Origin: Aeromonas australiensis
GTDB lineage: Bacteria; Pseudomonadota; Gammaproteobacteria; Enterobacterales; Aeromonadaceae
Length of the DNA: 64,000 nucleotides
Assembly (NCBI RefSeq): GCF_000819725.1
Contig: NZ_CDDH01000028.1
Location: 62,001-126,000 of the forward strand
Direction: 5' to 3'
Shown: piece by piece, positions 35,701 to 44,300 of the stretch
How the letters are laid out: each line of letters begins with the position of its first letter
How positions within the stretch are numbered: the stretch's first letter is position 1
Translations under genes and position numbers: made by a program
Notes under the pieces: generated by a model
Told to the model about the DNA's origin: nothing
What the model saw: the letters and a program-made list of their open reading frames with translations, nothing else
Database searches by the model: none

Positions 35701-37809
35701 CGGCAGCAGATGAGCGTAGCCAGAGTCATTGTCATAGACGAAAGGCAGCAAGCCAGATGCAACCAGGCGCTCGCGGGTCACCTCCGGCAATTCGGCAAAA
35801 GAGCTGACGCCATCTTCATCGCGATCGGCTTTTATCTCGGCCACCAGTTGCAGGTGATAGGCAAGTACCAAGGGGTGCAGCGGGCTTAGGCGTTGCCACT
35901 CATCCTGGCGGCACAGGCCAATGCGCATCAGCTGTTTGTGCTCGAGCGCCAACACCGCATTGGTCGGTATCTCGCACAATGCCGCTTCGTAGGCATCCAG
36001 CACCCGCTGTACCAGGGCGCAATAGCTATCGCCCCAGGCCACCAGGCTCGGCAATGTTTTCTTGTGTTGCAGATAGTCAAACAGGGCGGCATAAGCGCCA
36101 TGTAAATCAGGGAACCTTGCACTAATCGCCGCAAGTGGCATTGGATCGGCAGTCAGACCGATATACAAGGCCCGCTCATCAACCATCCGAGCTTCGAGAT
36201 TCAGCAGCTGCTGGCGGATCCCAACCACACCACTTTCGCTGTTATCGAAAATGATCTTGCCTTTGGCCCGCAGATACTCGGCATTACGGTCATCTCTGAG
36301 CAATTTGGCGAAACGATCCCGGTCAAACAGCAGCGGAACGCAAATGCTCTCATCGGCGGCCGGGCCCTCAATATTGATGGGCAAGCGACGCTCGCCATTG
36401 ACCAGCTCAAACTGGATCTGTTCGCTCTGCTCGGCCAGCGCATCAAAGTTCACCCAGCCACAGGCGCTGCAGTCCACTTCGCCCTCATCGTCAGCCAGAT
36501 GCATGATGGAGTTTTGCTCTGGGTTGACCTTGAACTTGTTCTCTTCCAGCAGCAGGGTCAGCCACTTCTTGCCCGCATCTACTCGGAAGCAATGCAACAG
36601 CTCATCGAAATAAAAATCCCCCTGCTCGACTACCAGACAACGGAACTTGTACTCTTCGGAGCGGTTATCGCGTTTGAGCTCAAGGCTAAAAAAGGTGGGT
36701 TCTCCTGTGACGGGCAAGGTCACCGTCGCCCAGCAACGTTTACCACCGACACGGCTGACAGAACAAGTGACCGCATTTTTGAGCGACCCATTGTGCATCA
36801 GTTTGAACTGGCTCTCGTCCAGATCATTACCGATGAAGGTAAAAGAGAGGTTGAGGGTTTTCTCTCCCGGCGGGAGCTGGATCAGCAGACTCAGGTCACG
36901 TTGTCCCGCCTTGCTCTGGCTTTTGGCTCTTTGTTGCAGTGAACCACTGTCAACGGCCACCTCTTCCAAAAGCAACTTTTGCGCTTTGTTGGCTTCAATC
37001 TCTTTCAGGTAGGCCTCGAATTCCAGATCACGCCAGCTCTCATCCTGGAAATGCTGGCGGATAAACTTGGCGCTGAACTCTTTCAGGACACTCTCGAGCT
37101 GATCGAGATCATAATGCTCAACCGCATCTTCAATCTCACGCCGCAGCTTGCGGTTGGCTTGGAGCCGCTTGCTGATCTGGGCCTTCTTGCCACTCCAGCT
37201 CAAAATGACCGGGTCATTGAATAGCTGGAGCTCATCAAATTCCAGAACACCATCTTGATCAAGTGCACTGAACAGAGGAGCAAACCCAAAGACGGTCGCT
37301 CCCTCTTCGGTGATGAGGGCCAGTTGCTCTTCAAGCAGGCAGGCTGACAGCTCCTTGTTACTGCTGCCAATATCTATCAGTGCACCAAGCTGCTGCGAGA
37401 GACTATCCGGATGCCAGATAGCACCGGGCGCCCCCAAATCAAGCGCACTGTTGATCAGGGTATCCAGCATGCTGTTGTGGATAATGAGCAGGGCTGCTTT
37501 TTCAAATTCTGCACTGCGCCCTGCGACCAGATCACGCAAACGGGAGATGTAGTTTTCGGTAAATCCCGGAGCCTCACCATGCAACACAGGTAAAACCCGC
37601 ACGCCATTGCACTCTATGTATGGCAGGTCAATGCCATCGGCCGTAGCAAGAGTATTTGTGGCAGCAAAGGTCACCAGTGACTGATAGAGCACCAGACCGT
37701 TTTCTGCACTGGGGGATTTGAACTGGTAACGAGAGCCGGGTTCAATGTCGGCACTGACCCACTCGATGAAACGTTCGGCCAGAAAATGCTCAAAGGGTCT
37801 TGCGGACAT
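32707..37809 (-). CDS. dndH: Phosphorothioation-dependent restriction protein DndH (HerA-like ATPase)
   Basis: Very large protein of 1700 residues. Most of the chain has no simple motif. The C-terminal quarter is a HerA/FtsK-type ATPase: Walker A GTMGTGKTQFTKSL (near 1366), Walker B KMILVDEADNFMS and late SLYIDGDKKVSMMRDRAFWEL. A low-complexity Pro/Ala/Asp linker precedes the ATPase. With DndF and DndG it attacks unmodified DNA. Start ATG at 37809 was chosen for its GGAG site; GTG codons at 37824 or 37830 are possible. It overlaps dndG by 20 nt. Confidence 0.9.
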   Translation of the reverse strand: MSARPFEHFLAERFIEWVSADIEPGSRYQFKSPSAENGLVLYQSLVTFAATNTLATADGIDLPYIECNGVRVLPVLHGEAPGFTENYISRLRDLVAGRSAEFEKAALLIIHNSMLDTLINSALDLGAPGAIWHPDSLSQQLGALIDIGSSNKELSACLLEEQLALITEEGATVFGFAPLFSALDQDGVLEFDELQLFNDPVILSWSGKKAQISKRLQANRKLRREIEDAVEHYDLDQLESVLKEFSAKFIRQHFQDESWRDLEFEAYLKEIEANKAQKLLLEEVAVDSGSLQQRAKSQSKAGQRDLSLLIQLPPGEKTLNLSFTFIGNDLDESQFKLMHNGSLKNAVTCSVSRVGGKRCWATVTLPVTGEPTFFSLELKRDNRSEEYKFRCLVVEQGDFYFDELLHCFRVDAGKKWLTLLLEENKFKVNPEQNSIMHLADDEGEVDCSACGWVNFDALAEQSEQIQFELVNGERRLPINIEGPAADESICVPLLFDRDRFAKLLRDDRNAEYLRAKGKIIFDNSESGVVGIRQQLLNLEARMVDERALYIGLTADPMPLAAISARFPDLHGAYAALFDYLQHKKTLPSLVAWGDSYCALVQRVLDAYEAALCEIPTNAVLALEHKQLMRIGLCRQDEWQRLSPLHPLVLAYHLQLVAEIKADRDEDGVSSFAELPEVTRERLVASGLLPFVYDNDSGYAHLLPVRENSFWLDVVPQKQESYSYIKRLVRDKLAEFTQAYSRLFSAGAKSTLIVNAINQASGAELFLGLIEHFKLHKEQAIAIHVNFYDERLQFNDFDRFAETAAYDELKTWLGLNTTALRAEADMLIDLIRSRLTYSKFTLPNEREQFAYAHLAFFRNQEPVECHPINTDEALSGVLCDGLIAGEAAETKGAAYFTAFGLRGVPYQGVQSLRVARMLGNLWQPASQSNAHYLATSLGLAVSADFKALLTRSYDSALWTTIIDPKVTLDFFTSQQDVVLIHYSDQYTSTAGYDAITVTKQVDLFKRLLQKEGHGQGETLLSEFNAFNGEWLLKMLTANDKERKEKNGIIGAYKFVSALLRQSDICWVPLSVAEMIRVSGNVGLKMSDSEFSRQVHGYRKGAISDDVLFVGFKGKQLYLLPLEVKTGVRPDFAYAGQQALELKRYLMEEVLGPNTLAARLYRGLFIRQVLMQVDKLCLYQVMQPAQLAPLLIEREWWLKGEYTLANVPDYPEGFVVAHIENDSFFVPHYQMTERGVLQVELPYALMGSLIQACSAPALDELVTLCHVDKQYLLGLREEAAEPESGSQPQSKEGGNKNMDMAPVAPATGAQNTDPVPPVAMEDEPTGKLIEPMRILFGHEALRQAPLYWEPTNTARFMNTNTGIIGTMGTGKTQFTKSLITQLMRQQDNNVEGARIGLLIFDYKSDYVDDAFSEANQSKRLKLYRLPYNPLSLYGDMPMLPVHTATGFAETLAKAFGLGPKQQLRLRKLILDAYELAGISRADASTWSRPAPTLAQVWDLYLEQEKVEEDSLYAALDSLVTYEIFETMPDEVSSLYELLDGVTVIELAGYSPQIQNLVVALTLDLFYSQMQKRGKPQVNGDYRQITKMILVDEADNFMSQDFPSLRKILKEGREYGVGVILSTQDLSHFKTGENNYGSYILTWVVHRVAEIKNADIKSIFNKDDKAEQEQLMETIRKLDKHFSLYIDGDKKVSMMRDRAFWEL

Positions 37810-39118
37810 ATACGGCGTCTCCACTATCACTCATTCGTTCTACATTGCCCATGCGCTCATAGAAGCTGACCAGTTGCTGTAATGACTGGTTATCAAGATA
37901 AAAACCGCGCTGCTCGAAGCCTTTGCGCAGATCGTGCAGGCGCAGCTTGTCGGCCTTGCCGATGGTGAGATTGGTCAACAGCAACAGCTGATCCTGATTC
38001 AGTACCAGGGTGCGGCCAGCGGCCCCCCGGGCCTGAATGAAATCACTGAGCAGCTTCTCTTCCAACTCTTTGACATATTTCTTGTTCACACCGCCACGGG
38101 AGGTCTTGGCATCACGGAATTGCTCCAGTGCCAACTCTTTAAGCTGCTCAAAGGCTTCCGCCACGCTGTTGGTGAGAGGGCGTTCCGGCTGTAATTTACG
38201 GTTTTCTCTAAAGGCCTGTAGATAGTTATTCAAATCTTCCAGCAGCTGAGTCTGGTCAGCATATTCCCTGGCATCGCGATAAACCTGCCAGAGCGGTCTT
38301 TTCTTGGCATCCCCAGGCAACTGAAGCACGTCAAGGGCGGAAAGCAGCGGGAAAACCCGCTCGCAGGCAGCAGCCAGCAGCTTGTAGCCAGAACGTTTTA
38401 CCGAAGTACGTTCAGAGCTGGCCTTTTCCGAATCGAGAATAAAGTAGAGAGGCTTGCTTTGGGGCTCATGTTGCCAGTCGGTCACATTCAGTGCCAGCTG
38501 AGCACAGTAAGCAAAGGCATAGAGCTTGAGTGTGCCAGGCAAGGCTTGCAGCAGGTACTGGGGATGTGCCGCCAAAAAGCGAATATCTTCACGAAATACG
38601 GCATTCAAAAAAGGCAGGTAAGGTTGCTCATCCTCATTTTTTACCAGGCTGCCGCCTTGAAGATTGCCTTGCAGAACGGACAACAGTTCTTGCTCGACAA
38701 AGTTGAGCTTGTCATCGAGCGCATCTTCAAGAAAGAAATCCCCCAACAGGCCTGCAAACAATTTGCACAACCGCGTATCTGGTGCGCTGAGATCGGCTTG
38801 TCCACTCTTCTTCCCTTTGGCCTTGAACAACAGGAACAGCGGTGAAATATGAAAGAGTGCGTCATTTGAAAAATAGGCTCGCTCAAGCACCTGCCAAAAA
38901 TCAGGATCATCGAGCTTGCCTGCAAACCGGGCTTTGCACTCCTCCTTAAACTGCTCGAATTCATAGGCAGTCACCTGCTTGCGCAAGGACAGCCCCAGCA
39001 CGACACCTGTCACGGTATCCCAGTCAAACTCATTGCCTTTGTTGCGAATGGGCCAGTAGTTGGTGAGCTTGTTTTTATCAACCGGAGCTAATCCGACAGG
39101 AATTGGATACAGAGACAT
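37790..39118 (-). CDS. dndG: Phosphorothioation-dependent restriction protein DndG
   Basis: Protein of 442 residues in the middle of the dndF-dndG-dndH operon. There is no enzymatic motif I can name. It starts MSLYPIPVGLAPVDKNKLTNY-like and has a Lys/Glu-rich C-terminal half. Identity rests on order, size and sequence character of known DndG proteins. It is two bases downstream of dndF and overlaps dndH. Confidence 0.86.
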   Translation of the reverse strand: MSLYPIPVGLAPVDKNKLTNYWPIRNKGNEFDWDTVTGVVLGLSLRKQVTAYEFEQFKEECKARFAGKLDDPDFWQVLERAYFSNDALFHISPLFLLFKAKGKKSGQADLSAPDTRLCKLFAGLLGDFFLEDALDDKLNFVEQELLSVLQGNLQGGSLVKNEDEQPYLPFLNAVFREDIRFLAAHPQYLLQALPGTLKLYAFAYCAQLALNVTDWQHEPQSKPLYFILDSEKASSERTSVKRSGYKLLAAACERVFPLLSALDVLQLPGDAKKRPLWQVYRDAREYADQTQLLEDLNNYLQAFRENRKLQPERPLTNSVAEAFEQLKELALEQFRDAKTSRGGVNKKYVKELEEKLLSDFIQARGAAGRTLVLNQDQLLLLTNLTIGKADKLRLHDLRKGFEQRGFYLDNQSLQQLVSFYERMGNVERMSDSGDAVYVRKTL

Positions 39119-39120
39119 GA

Positions 39121-40791
39121 CTATCTGGTTCCTTCTACAGTGATCATGCCGTCATCCAAACCAAGACGGTAATGCTGATCACCTTCGTAATAGTGAAGAA
39201 CAGGGCTCTTTTTAGCGACAGCGCGGATTTGCTCAACCATCTCATCAAGCAACACGATGGCATTCTTGTCGTACTTGTTTGGCCGATAGCCATTGTTGAG
39301 CTTGCAGATCAGCTCAAACAGATTGAGGTTGATAGCCATTGGTGCCAAGGGCTGATCATCAACCTTCAGATAGGCGCTGAAATGATCGTGTTTCTCGACA
39401 TGCTGGCGCTGAATTGCGCTGTAATCAGCTTTCAGTTCGACAGGTGCCGCGACATGACACTGGCCAAATTGACCAAGAGAAAGTTCTCGCTTTGACAACT
39501 CAGGGGCATTGCGGTTGGCATAAACAAAAATGGCCGGGATCAGCGCTTTCACATAGAAATTGCGCAAGGCCAGCTGGCTTCCACCCTCCCCAAGGTACTG
39601 ACTATGCTGCAGCCAGACAGTGGCATAGTGTTCAAGTACCTGCTCTTCAAAATCGACTTTGAATTGGTGATGGTAGTTATTGCCAAGCTCACAGTCCTTA
39701 AGCAGATAAAAAAGGCGCAGAAGGGATGCGGCTTGACCCGCTTTATCACGAGGCTCGTTGAATATGAGCCCCAGTTTTGCCAGCTCGTCCATAAAGGCAT
39801 CCAGCGCCTCATCCGGTAGATTCAGCTCATAACGCAGCACAAACTGGTCTACCGCTTGGGAATGAATCAAGGCAGGATCAAAGTCAGCAAGACGCAGGCT
39901 TAGCTCGCTGTCTTTAGCCAGAAACAGGTTGTCAAAGAGGTAATGCTCCCCGGCCAGAAGCTGATGCAACAGATCCAGCAAGGCGCGAGTCGTAATGAAT
40001 TGATCCTTGATCAAACGGGTTTTGAACAGAGTGGTAATGATAATCTCTTGCACGTGCTCATTGGCCAACAGCCTGAAATTGGCGATGAGGCGCATGTCGC
40101 GTTGGCGTTGCTCATCTGCAAGGGCAATAGCATGAAACAGATTGGCATCGGTTGGCTGAGTTAACCGCTTGAGCAGTTGACGCATAAAGCTTGAATAGCT
40201 GCCAGCGTCATCATTAAAACGAAATTTTGGATAGGACTCGAAATCCAGAAAGTGATATGCCCCTTGCGTTCTCTCGCCACTATCCAAAAAACGCTCGATC
40301 ACGCCACGCAACACACTGTGCCGCTCAGCCCCTTCTTTGGCAAAGTTGGCCAGCATACCGATATTGATACCAACCACCAGGGGGTGAGCCCCCTCTCCTG
40401 CACGATCAAAGAGTTCGTTTAGCGCATCGATTGCTGATTGATGAGGCGAAAAGCTATGGGTTGCATCCAGATGGAAGGTATATCTGTTTTTATATTGCTC
40501 ATAGCTACGTGACAATATTTCAGATTTGCCATCACCACTACTGCCGCATAAAAACACGCACTCGCCAGGCAGCAATGCACGGAGGCACTTTTCAAAGTCA
40601 TGCTCTATTTCGGGTGTAACGTAGAGATAATCCTTGAGATCATCAAACAGATCTCTCTGACGTTGTGTTGTCGTCTTGACCGAGAAAGAAGAAGATTTAG
40701 CCAAGACCCCGAGGGCCTTGCGAAGGGGGATTGAGCTCACGGTATAACCCTGCCATTTCCATATCTGCAAGATAGTAACCGATTGAATCAT
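39121..40791 (-). CDS. dndF: Phosphorothioation-dependent restriction protein DndF (P-loop ATPase)
   Basis: Protein of 556 residues with Walker A CGSSGDGKSE (residues 82-91) and a following AAA-type core (HFLDFESYPKFRFNDD). It begins the restriction operon. The annotated start lies at 40791; an in-frame GTG (40740, before SSIPLRKAL) may be the real start since conservation seems to begin there. With DndG and DndH it blocks replication of DNA lacking phosphorothioates. Confidence 0.87.
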   Translation of the reverse strand: MIQSVTILQIWKWQGYTVSSIPLRKALGVLAKSSSFSVKTTTQRQRDLFDDLKDYLYVTPEIEHDFEKCLRALLPGECVFLCGSSGDGKSEILSRSYEQYKNRYTFHLDATHSFSPHQSAIDALNELFDRAGEGAHPLVVGINIGMLANFAKEGAERHSVLRGVIERFLDSGERTQGAYHFLDFESYPKFRFNDDAGSYSSFMRQLLKRLTQPTDANLFHAIALADEQRQRDMRLIANFRLLANEHVQEIIITTLFKTRLIKDQFITTRALLDLLHQLLAGEHYLFDNLFLAKDSELSLRLADFDPALIHSQAVDQFVLRYELNLPDEALDAFMDELAKLGLIFNEPRDKAGQAASLLRLFYLLKDCELGNNYHHQFKVDFEEQVLEHYATVWLQHSQYLGEGGSQLALRNFYVKALIPAIFVYANRNAPELSKRELSLGQFGQCHVAAPVELKADYSAIQRQHVEKHDHFSAYLKVDDQPLAPMAINLNLFELICKLNNGYRPNKYDKNAIVLLDEMVEQIRAVAKKSPVLHYYEGDQHYRLGLDDGMITVEGTR

Positions 40792-41129
40792 TGAGAGACT
40801 ACTAGAAAGACGTGTCTTTGTATGACTCCTTGCGCTCTGTCATATCATCCCCTAATGGCTAATCTAGCTTTCTCACACCATTCGCCCTGAACGAGCCGCT
40901 TTTAAAGTAAAGCTGTCGCCAGCGCCTCCGCCTCGGTTGCTCCACATTTAGGTTGCCCCCTACTGCCACCAAAACGAAAGTTGCCTATTTTAGGAGGTCC
41001 CTGATCGTGCCATCACGATTAACCACCACATTACACATCCAGCTCAAGGCGGCTTTAATGGCCATCAAACTGCTGGCAATGTCATGTGTTAACTCGAGAT
41101 TGCTAGCCAACCCCCAGAGCGCCCCCCAC

Positions 41130-41150
41130 GGCACCCGGCACCCGGCACCC
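41130..41150 (+). repeat. Three tandem copies of GGCACCC
   Basis: 7-bp unit repeated three times exactly near the right edge of the Dnd island. Copy number could vary by slippage. Confidence 0.9.
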
Positions 41151-41180
41151 GAAAAATCGTTTTCTTTTTAGACAAATAAT

Positions 41181-41194
41181 CTGAGTTAAATCAA
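41181..41194 (+). promoter_or_regulatory. FNR-like site upstream of formate dehydrogenase
   Basis: CTGAGTTAAATCAA; the right half-site ATCAA is perfect, the left half keeps TGA. Fits anaerobic induction of the downstream gene. Confidence 0.35.
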
Positions 41195-41314
41195 ATAACG
41201 TTGTGAATGACCTTTGCTATGGTGAGGAAATAGCAAGCGGCCTCCCTGTCGCTTCCCCTGCTGGCTCCGCCAGATGCAGCATTTTCTGCGCCTTGAAAGC
41301 GAGTTTATAACGCC

Positions 41315-44300
41315 ATGATCACCATCACCCTCGATGGGGCTCAGTGGACGGTTGACCCGACCCAAACCCTGCTCCAGATAGCCAAACAGCACCAGACTGA
41401 TATCCCCTCCCTGTGCGGTGACAACACCAGCGGCCCCAAGATACCCTGCGATCTCTGCGTGGTGGAGATTGCCGGTCTCGGTATCCGGCGTGCCTGCGAG
41501 ACCTACCCGGAGGCAGGGATGATGATTGCAACGCAAAGCGATGCCCTGCGCGCCCACCGTCAGCAGGCTCTCGGCCGCATCCTTTCGGATCACTACGCCG
41601 ATTGCGAAGCCCCCTGCCAGCGCGCCTGCCCGGCCGGGGTGGACATTCAATCCTATCTGCATCACATCGCCATGGGGGATCACCAGGCAGCGATGGCCGT
41701 TATCAAGCAGACCCTGCCGATGCCCCTCTCCATCGGCCGGGTCTGTCCCGCGTTTTGTGAGGCCGAGTGTCGCCGCACCCTGGTGGATGAGCCGCTGGCC
41801 ATTCGCCAGCTAAAACGCCATGCCGCCGATCTCGACCTGGCCGATGTGGCCCCCTATCAACCGGTGAAGAAGCCCGCCAAGGGCAAGCGGGTTGCCATTA
41901 TCGGCAGCGGTCCGGGCGGCCTCACCTGCGGTTATTACCTCGGCTACGAGGGATTCGAGGTCGACCTGTTCGAGGCGATGCCCGAAGCGGGTGGCTGGCT
42001 GCGTTACGGCATCCCCGAATACCGGCTGCCCAAGGCCATTCTCGATCAGGAGATCGAACTGATGTGCCAAAGCGGCATGCGGATCCACACCGAGCAGCGA
42101 CTGGGCCAGCAGATCACCCTCTCAACGCTTTGCCGCGACTATGATGCGGTCTGTCTGGCGGTTGGCGCCTCCAAAGCGGTGCCGATGGATTACCCCGGCA
42201 GTACCCTGGCCGGCTGTTATCTCGGGGTCGATTACCTCAAGGATCAGATGCTGGCCAAACGGCTCACCACCGGCAAAAAGGTTGCGGTGATCGGGGGTGG
42301 TAATACCGCGATCGACTGCGCCCGCACGGCGGTCAGGCTGGGCGCTGAAACCACCCTTATCTATCGCCGCACCCGCGCCGAGATGCCCGCCGAAGCCTAT
42401 GAGATCGACGAGGCGGAGCAGGAAGGGGTGCGCTTTTTGATGCTCACCAATCCGGTGGAGAATCTGGCCGATGAAGCTGGCCGCGTCTGTCAGGTGCGCC
42501 TCGAGAAGATGGCCCTCGGCGAGCCGGACGCCTCCGGCCGCCACCGCCCGGAGCCCACTGGCGAGTACCTCATCGAAGCGTTTGATACCGTGATTGCAGC
42601 GGTGTCGCAGCGACCGGATCTGAGCTTTATGGAAGGGGAATCCCTCCCCCTCCCCTTCACCCGCTGGCAGACGCTGGAATCCCACCCCGAGACCATGCAC
42701 AGCGGCCACGGCAACCTGTTCGCCATCGGCGATCTGCGCCGCGGGCCCGCCACCGCCATCGAGGCGGTCGCCGATGGCCGCAAGGCGGCGCTGGCCATCG
42801 ATCAGTTCCTCCACGGTGACATGATCGATCCGGTGCACCCCTTCAACGCCTGCAAGGCCCCCAAACTCAAGCAGGTCGATCCCGCCCAGTTTGCCCATCT
42901 CAAGCAGGTCGCCCGCACCATCATGCCTCATCTGGCAGACGCCGAGCGGGAGGGAAGCTTTGCCGAGGTGGAGCGCGGGCTGAGTGATGCCGATGCCCGC
43001 AGCGAAGCCAGCCGCTGCCTCGAGTGCGGCTGTCAGGCCAACACCGATTGTGCGCTGCGCGACTACGCCACCGAATACAAGGTCGATCAGAGCGCTCTCG
43101 ATACCAGCCAGTGCCAGAGGTTTGCAGTGGATGACAGCAGCGAATTTATCGTGTTCGATGCCAACCGCTGCATCGGCTGCGGCCAGTGCGTGCAGACCTG
43201 TGGTGAGCAGGCGGTGCAGGGGGTGCTGCGCTTTGCCAAGCACAGCGATGGCACCCTCTCGAATCGGCCGCAGTTCGATGCGGGACTCTCGATGGGCGAC
43301 TCCCACTGCGTGCAGTGCGGCGCCTGCGTGCAAGTCTGCCCCACCGGCGCCCTGGTGGATGCCCGCGACAAGTCGCAGGGGCGCACCGAACTGCTCACGC
43401 CGGTCAATACCATCTGCACCTACTGCGGGGTCGGCTGTGGCGTCACCCTCTACGTCGATGAGGCGCACAACCGCATCCGCTATGTTGAGGGGAATCGCAA
43501 CTCACCAGTCAATCAGGGGCTGCTCTGCGTCAAGGGACGCTTCGGTTTTGACTTTATCCAGAGCGAGGAGCGCCTCACTACACCGCTTATCCGCAAGGAT
43601 GGCGAGCTGGTGCCCGCCAGCTGGCAGGAGGCCATTGCCCTGGTGGCCGAGCGCTTCACCGCCCTGCGCCAACACTATGGCAGCGATGCGCTGGCGGGTT
43701 TCTCGTCGGCCAAAACCACCAACGAAGAGAACTACCTGTTCCAGAAGTTCATGCGCCGGGAGCTTGGCACCAACAACGTGGATCACTGTGCGCGGCTCTG
43801 CCACGCCTCCACCGTTACCGGGCTGGAGGCATCCCTCGGCAGCGGCGCCATGACCAACGACATCCCGAGCATTGATCACTCGGATCTCATCTTTATCATC
43901 GGCTCCGATACCTCGGCGGCCCATCCCATTATCGGCTCCCATATCAAGCGGGTGGTGAAAGCGGGCAAGGCGCGGCTGGTGGTGGCCGATCCGAAACGGA
44001 TCGAGATGGCCGATCACGCCAGCCTCTATCTGGCCCACCGCCCCGGCACCGATGTGATGCTGCTCAACGGTCTGATGCAGCAGATCATCCAGCACGACTG
44101 GCACGACAAGGCCTATATCGCCGAGCGGGTAAACGGGTTCGAGGCGCTGCAGGCCGAAGTGCTCTCCCCCGCTTATGCACCGGACAAGGTGGCCCTTGTC
44201 ACCGGCGTACCGGCCGAGCAGGTGATTGAGCTCGCCCGCCTCATCGGCACCGCCGAGCGCACCGCCATCTACTACTCCATGGGGATCACCCAGCACACCA

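Larger units (their letters stand above)
40792..41314. other. Right flank of the Dnd island, no gene seen
   Basis: 523 nt upstream of dndF and the formate dehydrogenase gene, both of which must have promoters here. It contains three tandem copies of GGCACCC (41130-41150) and an abrupt change to AT-rich sequence after 41155. No ORF, integrase remnant or copy of the ssrA 3' end was found. The island boundary probably lies in this interval. Confidence 0.5.

Noticed and set aside
40792-41314. Second copy of the ssrA 3' end as right attachment site
   Set aside because: Searched by eye for TTCAAATCC and CCAGCTCCACCA; only a fortuitous TTGCTCCACA was found.
43793-43807. Selenocysteine in the formate dehydrogenase
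   Set aside because: The codon at the catalytic position is TGC (Cys829), not TGA, so no SECIS element is needed.
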